Source: Ulota crispa
Lineage: Eukaryota > Streptophyta > Bryopsida > Orthotrichales > Orthotrichaceae
Reading direction: 5' to 3'
DNA length: 64,000 nucleotides
NCBI GenBank assembly: GCA_963920765.1
Contig: OY987249.1
Location: 6,926,188-6,990,187 of the forward strand
The position numbers and the translations under genes were made by a program. The notes under the pieces are model-generated. The model was not told the origin of the DNA. It saw only the letters and a program-made list of their open reading frames with translations, and did no database searches. Every line of letters starts with the position of its first letter. Position 1 is the first letter of the stretch. Positions 58,497-64,000 of the stretch are shown here, in pieces.

Positions 58497-60602
58497 AGTA
58501 TGTGTCCTTTATTATATCTATGGATGCAAATGTTCTTAATAGCATATCCTCTTGTTTAAAGGATTGAGGTTACCTCCCTTGACCACTAAGATTTACGAAT
58601 GTAGGCTATGGAACTTGAATTTCTTTTGCAGATATTCTACATGGAAATTTTTAATAAAGAGATATACGACCCGTTGGCTTCTAGGAATCAGAAACTGCAA
58701 ATTCATGACAACATCAAGGTTTGTCTAAATAGCCTTAAATAAATTGTATAGTATTAATTTAAATCCATTGTGAAAAGGTACAACTATGGTCAAATGTAAT
58801 CATAATATAACACTGTTGAAGCCATTGTAGTGCTTATTCTTTCTTTCAACTCGTATTTTCATTTGGTAAGATAGCATTTTGAATATCATGTATTGCTTAC
58901 TTGCAGAAAGGGACATTTGTTTTGGATTTGAAGGAGGCAATGGTAGCAAGCTTTGAGCAAGTGCTTGAATTGATGACAGCAGGTGAGAGTGTGAACACCG
59001 ACCAATTCTTGTTTAACATCTCAATCTTTGTTTGAGAGTAATAGTCAAATGAAATAAAGAGTAGAAATATCAAAATAGGGTTGAAAGCTTTAAACAAGTG
59101 CTCATATTACTCTTTTATTTGATGCAGCGCATCGTCATGTTGGGGTGACAAACATGAATGTTCATAGCAGCAGGTCTCATTTGATCTTTCATATGGTAGG
59201 CCCTTGTTACATTCTAATTCATTGAAATTGAATTCACTTTGTATCAAATTTTTGGTTATTGTAGTGCAGGCCAGAATTTTTCTAGAAATTTGTAATACCT
59301 GAATGGTACAGATTTGTGGATCAAAATTCTAATGCATTGTACCTTTGCTTTGATAGTCTCTAAAATCCATTTGGTTGGTGCACGTGATAGAGAGTAATGA
59401 ACGGAGCCATGATGTCCCTGCTGGCGCTGCATCGAAGCAGTCTTCTGATGTCGTTAGGATGTCCGTCCTTGTAAGGGCATTGTCTAATTACTTGCCTTCT
59501 TTTTGAGTGTCCTTTCTTAAAATAGCCATTAAAATTCCTTTTTCTTGTTTGCCAGTAGCATGGTTTTCTTGAAATTCTTGAACCGTGGATTTTTTTTCTA
59601 AAGGATTTTGTTCATTATATTCAGATTCTTGCCCTTCATATCAACTGACTTTGATTGTGTTTCTAGAACTGGTTGAGTAGAATCTGGTGGGTCTTGCTAG
59701 TTCAGAGCGTATAGCAAAGATAGAAGCCAAAGGGCCCCAATTGAAGGAGGGCATTCATATTAATAATAGTTTAATGGCTCTTTGGATGGTCATCAACAAA
59801 TTGAGTGAAGGGGTTGAAAAACAAGGGTCAAAATGAACATCTTTATTTAGTGCATAATACAATCATTCCTGTGAAATCATATTTGTTGCTTTTGGTCATT
59901 GTACATGCCATAGAGACATCATGTCTTGATTTTATGTATTTGTCTAGTATCTAGAGTAATGATCATTAAAAAAGGCACTAAGATCTTACTTAGCTAGAAA
60001 GCGACTTTGGTTGTTTGTATCCTCCCTATTATTTTGATAAGAGCATCTTATGCACAAGGGTCACATACCATATTGTACGAGTAAGTTGACAAGAATTCTT
60101 CAACCGGCCTTAGGTGGCAATGTGAAGATTGTTGTCATTTGTAACATATCCCCTTCTCAAGTTTGAAAATTGAGCTTAATATATGCCTAGAAGATTTCTC
60201 CTAATAGTTATAGGCTTTTCCCATTTGATATTGAGCTTCCTCTATTTCCCCTTTATTGTGGTGATTATTGTATTTATTATTGGCACCCTCTCTTTGATAA
60301 CTTCATCACTTATTGATTAGATCCATGTTAAGGAAACAAAAGGAACACTACTCTTTGCTAGCAAAGCTAATCATGTGACAAACCATCCACAAGTCAATGA
60401 GGTAAGTTACATGGTTTCAATTCAATTAGTTTTCCATTTGTTAAGAATCAAATTTATCTTTTTAGGGCCCTTTTCTTAAGCATTCTTACCATGCAACATT
60501 GCCATCACTAATTCATTTATATGGATTGGCTCAAATTATGACAAATGCTATTTTGCTGACAAGTCAAAAGAAGGAAATCCAGAGACTCCACAATAAATTA
60601 TA
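57673..60602 (+). pseudogene. Kinesin-7 (CENP-E-like) motor, decayed
   Basis: A microtubule motor gene of the plant KIN-7 type, probably no longer functional. Exons with agreeing phases: 57673-57817, 58039-58128, 58379-58497, 58632-58718, 58907-58982, 59128-59195, 59384-59470, 59681-59826, then about 60061-60170, 60321-60401 and about 60540-60602. In order they give the N-terminal strand (IFVYLKVRPL), P-loop, FYMEIFNKEIYDPL, the VTNMNVHSSRSHLIF switch I, switch [29 protein letters not shown] and ETKGTLLFASKA, ending soon after SQKKEIQRLHNKL. Decay signs: the P-loop is GKIASDKT instead of GQTxSGKT; switch II is GLASSER instead of DLAGSER; exon 7 would need an AC acceptor at 59382-59383; exon 8 to 9 does not join cleanly. 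No stalk follows. Confidence 0.8.
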
Positions 60603-61325
60603 GGTTTGTAAAGCTCACCTTGCCCAGTAGTGGATGGTCACCCATTTTATTTAGCGTATGTTTCATAGCCAACATTTTTTAAGATATTGTACATTTAAAA
60701 TGGATGTTGTTTTTTTCTACTTTTAAAGCTAATTTATGCTAAACATGTGCATACACATAAACAATGCTTTGTTGAGTGTTTGTTTGTATGTTCACTTATA
60801 ACTTTGTAAATATAAAAGTTCAAAGAATCACTTTAGTCACATTCATATATGTATTCATCCTTTCATCTTTGCAAGCTTGCTTCTCCCCTCATTAAGATTG
60901 GTTTATAATTGTTTAATAATGTTTTTGTAAAGCCTTTCTAAAAAGCTTAAGAACTATAGCAACTCCCACCAATGAAAATGCTAAGCTAAGATAAACAAAT
61001 CCACTATCATCCTTATGTCTACTCTTGCACAATAAACTTCTATAAAGTACCTTCTAAAAGTATCATTGAACCATCCTTACACTACATCATAGTTAGTTAA
61101 TTGCTAACATTCTTAGATTTTGGTTTTGGAATAAAAACAAATTTTCTAGAATGGTATTCAAGAGGCTGTAGGAGTTTCTACTTTGACAAATTTATTGAAA
61201 TTATACACCTTGTCCCACAACCCTAATTCCATCTTCTCATCCACAATAGAATGGTTAGACAATGCCTCCATGAAATTTCTAGCTTTGACTGAGAATTAGT
61301 TCCCCAAATGAATTCCACCTCCCTT
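60603..61325. other. AT-rich, nothing recognised
   Basis: Downstream of the kinesin motor, where a coiled-coil stalk would be expected in an intact gene. None was found. Confidence 0.4.
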
Positions 61326-63050
61326 TGCTAATTTGGTCCTACGCTGGTACCCTTGTCCAAAACTGCTATTCTTCTCATCATCCAAATTGCCAGTTCCTCA
61401 ATCCCAATGCCCACTCCGCCCTTTGGTAACCTGGACCTTTCCACAACCGGCTGATTCAGTCCACACTTGGATTCCAATTACAAGAAAAAGCCCCCTCTTG
61501 TCCCCCTTGTCGGTCATAACTCAACAACTTCAGATCAACAATAGCGTTGAAGAAGCTCGCACTTTGATTTGTCTTCTTCTAATGCCATTGCTACCATCCC
61601 TTGCTCCATTAGTGGCATAGCCAAGCACTCCCCATCCTACTCTTCTACTCAAAACCTCGTCACAATTCCTTATGCAGTTCCATTCCAAATCCACTCTCAG
61701 GGACAAGGATAGTGGCCTTATTTGATCCCCCCTAGCATTGTCCAGCAACTCCCTTGGAAGCCTCGTCAAGACTCAAAAGATGCCTGGCACAATTTTTGTA
61801 TCATTGCAAAATCGCTAATCACGTGCTGGAAGGACCTCAGCAGGACACTATGTTGGCGTTGGTGGAGCAACTAGTAGATCGCCTGGGGGCAGAGGTCTTT
61901 TGGATTTTGTAGGGAGTTTGTAGTAGCGGCTAATAAGTCTATGGATTGGGGCATACATGACTGGGAGGCAAGAACAATAGAGAGCATTGTGGGAGCAAAG
62001 ATGGAGTTAGGGTTTAGGGCTCTTCTATAGATCAACTGCATGGGATTTGAATGGGTCATGTAGACATGAGTTGATAGGTTCGAAGTTGGAAGAGTACAAC
62101 CACAAACTAGCATGCTGCCATACACGGGTACGCAATCACTGCACTTGGGAAATTCTCCTGCCTTGGTTTTTTTTTTTGGTCTGTTGTTTTTGATTAATTG
62201 TTAGCATTTAACAAGTTGGATTAGGGAGTCGTTGTGATGGAGGATTATTTCTTAGTTTTTGGTTTGAAGCTAGATATTTACTTTTTTGAATGATCGCTCT
62301 CTTTTGCAAAATCCAGCCACACTGGGGTTTCCTATAGTAACGACTGGGTATGATTGAGAGGCTTGTAGTTGCAACAGTGTGATCATTTTTGCCGTGGAAG
62401 TGGTCGTCTTTTTCAAATTGTAGGAGGACATGTGGAATTGATGAAGGAGCTGGTAGTCTCCGGAAAGGAACTTGGGGTTTAGGATTTAGACTCCTCTGGA
62501 CTTGAGGGTTACAATTAGGAACCCCCTTTTGAGTTGATTTTGAGCGTTTCTTTTCAACTATCTTGTGTTTGTGATTTTGATGCGTTCATTGGTGAAATCA
62601 AGCATTGATAGATGAACTGGAGCAAAATTGAACTATTGAATTTGGCCGACCTAGTGGTTTCACAGGGATGAGTGCTGCTTAGGTTACTCGGGGCTTAGGG
62701 TAGTGTATGCTCTTGGTACGTTTGCTCCTGAGTAGCGCTCTACCTTCTGAGATGAGAACTTTGGGACCTTGCAAGTTTCGAGAAATAAAATTTATTGTTA
62801 ATATATATATCATTTTTGGAAATCAACTGTGTAGATGAATCCACGCCAGTCACATCATCAGGAAAGATGATGAGGCGCAGCTTTACCACATCCACAAGTT
62901 GCTGTGTGAGGATGTCGGGCCAATTCCAAGGACAATCCCAACTGCTTTTGTTGCCTTGTTTTGCCACTAAACGGTGTCCGGAAGCACGGATTGTGGAAAA
63001 AGGTGTTTGACATCGTCTCGGAGCTTGGATTTGACCTGGGCTAGGCATTG
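61326..63050. other. GC-richer region, possible decayed coding or repeat sequence
   Basis: Composition is less AT-rich than the surroundings. Frames at 61333-61620 (plus) and 62740-63048 (minus, with WNWPDILTQQLVDVVKLRL) are open but show no domain I know. They could be exons of an unrecognised gene or remains of a transposable element. Confidence 0.25.
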
Positions 63051-64000
63051 CAGCTAGCTCAAGACTTCCCCTTGGGGCTTACTAGCCTTAGAGCCACGTG
63101 CTATGTGAATAGCATTCTGTAATGCAACTAGGTATTCCGTAGATGATCAGTCTTGGTTTTCAATCTTACATCATGTTCATGTATGAATGGTTTTGTTCTT
63201 GTTAGAGAACACTATATGCGTTATTTTTAAGCATTGTAAGAGGAGTTTTGGAGGGAAGATCATTGTAGAGCTGTAAATGATCACCTTGGATAGAAGAATC
63301 AAATCTGTTGATATTGAATTCTTGTTATTGCTTTTGAAAACCATGTTCATGTATGAATGGTATATGCTTAATGTCTAAGCAAGGTGCAATGTCTTCTTGT
63401 AGGTAGCTAGAGGTTGAAGTAATGATTGTCTATAGTGTAGGTTCAATTGTAGAATCCTTCATTTATTGAATTAATATTTGTGTATGTTAAATGAAGAAAT
63501 ACTTCCAACCACCATTGTATAAGTTGAATTTTACTTTGAATTAGTAAGCTTGATGATGATAGTTTGCCAAAAAAAATCGGCCTTAACATCTTTCATGCTT
63601 GTGTTTTGGTTAACATGCTTTCTATTGCACTTTAGTCAATGCCATAGATATTGATGGATTTGATGGACCTTGAGTCAAATTTTAGCCCTTCATACCATTA
63701 TTGCTTTGCAAAAATTATTTTTGGATTTGGTAGCCTATTGCTGTAAATCTTAATTTGCTATTGGTCATATTTTTTTTTGTGAAATTTCAATTTCTAAGTA
63801 GCTAAAATGTTTGGATTTCTTAGCATATGTACTAATGGATATAATAAAATAATAGAAGGGACCTATAACTATGTTGAAATCCAACTCAACTTGCAATTGC
63901 AGAGGGACATTACAAAATAATCCAAACATCTTAAAAATTTTCTACTCACATGCCATAAACAATAGATGAAAATCCCTAATTCTAAAGATTTTACAAGGGT
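63051..64000. other. AT-rich intergenic, nothing recognised
   Basis: No supported gene or repeat. The phrase CATGTTCATGTATGAATGGT occurs twice (about 63173 and 63342). Confidence 0.4.

Noticed and set aside
61326-62140. Possible retroelement gag-like remnant
   Set aside because: A Cys/His cluster was looked at, but it does not fit a zinc knuckle, and no terminal repeats or polymerase motifs were seen.
62740-63048. 102-codon minus-strand frame with WNWPDILTQQLVDVVKLRL
   Set aside because: No family recognised, no partner exons found. Kept only as part of an uncertain GC-richer region.

Overview
This window looks like nuclear DNA of a land plant. It holds AT-rich intergenic DNA with a few GC-richer intron-containing genes: a two-domain B3 factor, a SUPERMAN-type zinc finger joined to an AP2/ERF domain, two class A1 heat-shock factors, and a kinesin-7 relic. 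Introns are short (0.08-0.9 kb), use GT-AG ends, and the exon phases can be checked by reading through. A seedless lineage (lycophyte, fern or bryophyte) is possible, but that is a guess; the sequence does not settle the species. I saw no prokaryotic features, rRNA, tRNA or CRISPR arrays.

Layout. 1-3.8 kb: a foldback element, then a B3 gene whose 5' region and first coding stretch are tandemly duplicated. 4-18.3 kb: no genes, but many non-autonomous DNA transposons. 18.3-20.9 kb: the zinc finger-ERF gene (two exons), with a Stowaway-like element in its intron. 22.8-26.0 kb (minus) and 38.1-41.9 kb (plus): two HsfA1-type genes pointing away from each other. 42-50.8 kb: more transposon relics and simple repeats. 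50.9-52.8 and 56.6-58.5 kb: a second large inverted repeat, carrying the first three exons of a kinesin-7. The right copy continues to about 60.6 kb as a decayed kinesin motor. 60.6-64 kb: nothing I can assign.

Two features stand out. First, both inverted repeats have arms of about 1.9 kb (1902 and 1924 bp) that are identical or nearly so. In the Hsf pair, the identical core (three exons and two introns) sits inside flanks that diverged long ago (last exons about 84% identical in protein, intron 3 not alignable), which points to gene conversion. In the kinesin pair, the inner breakpoint lies 7 bp inside the end of a transposon. Second, ten elements of 0.5-1.3 kb, plus one truncated copy, share CCCCTAA-like ends and are flanked by TTAA or one-base variants of it, as piggyBac-type insertions are.

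The transcription factors are not an obvious pathway cluster. Their adjacency looks incidental.
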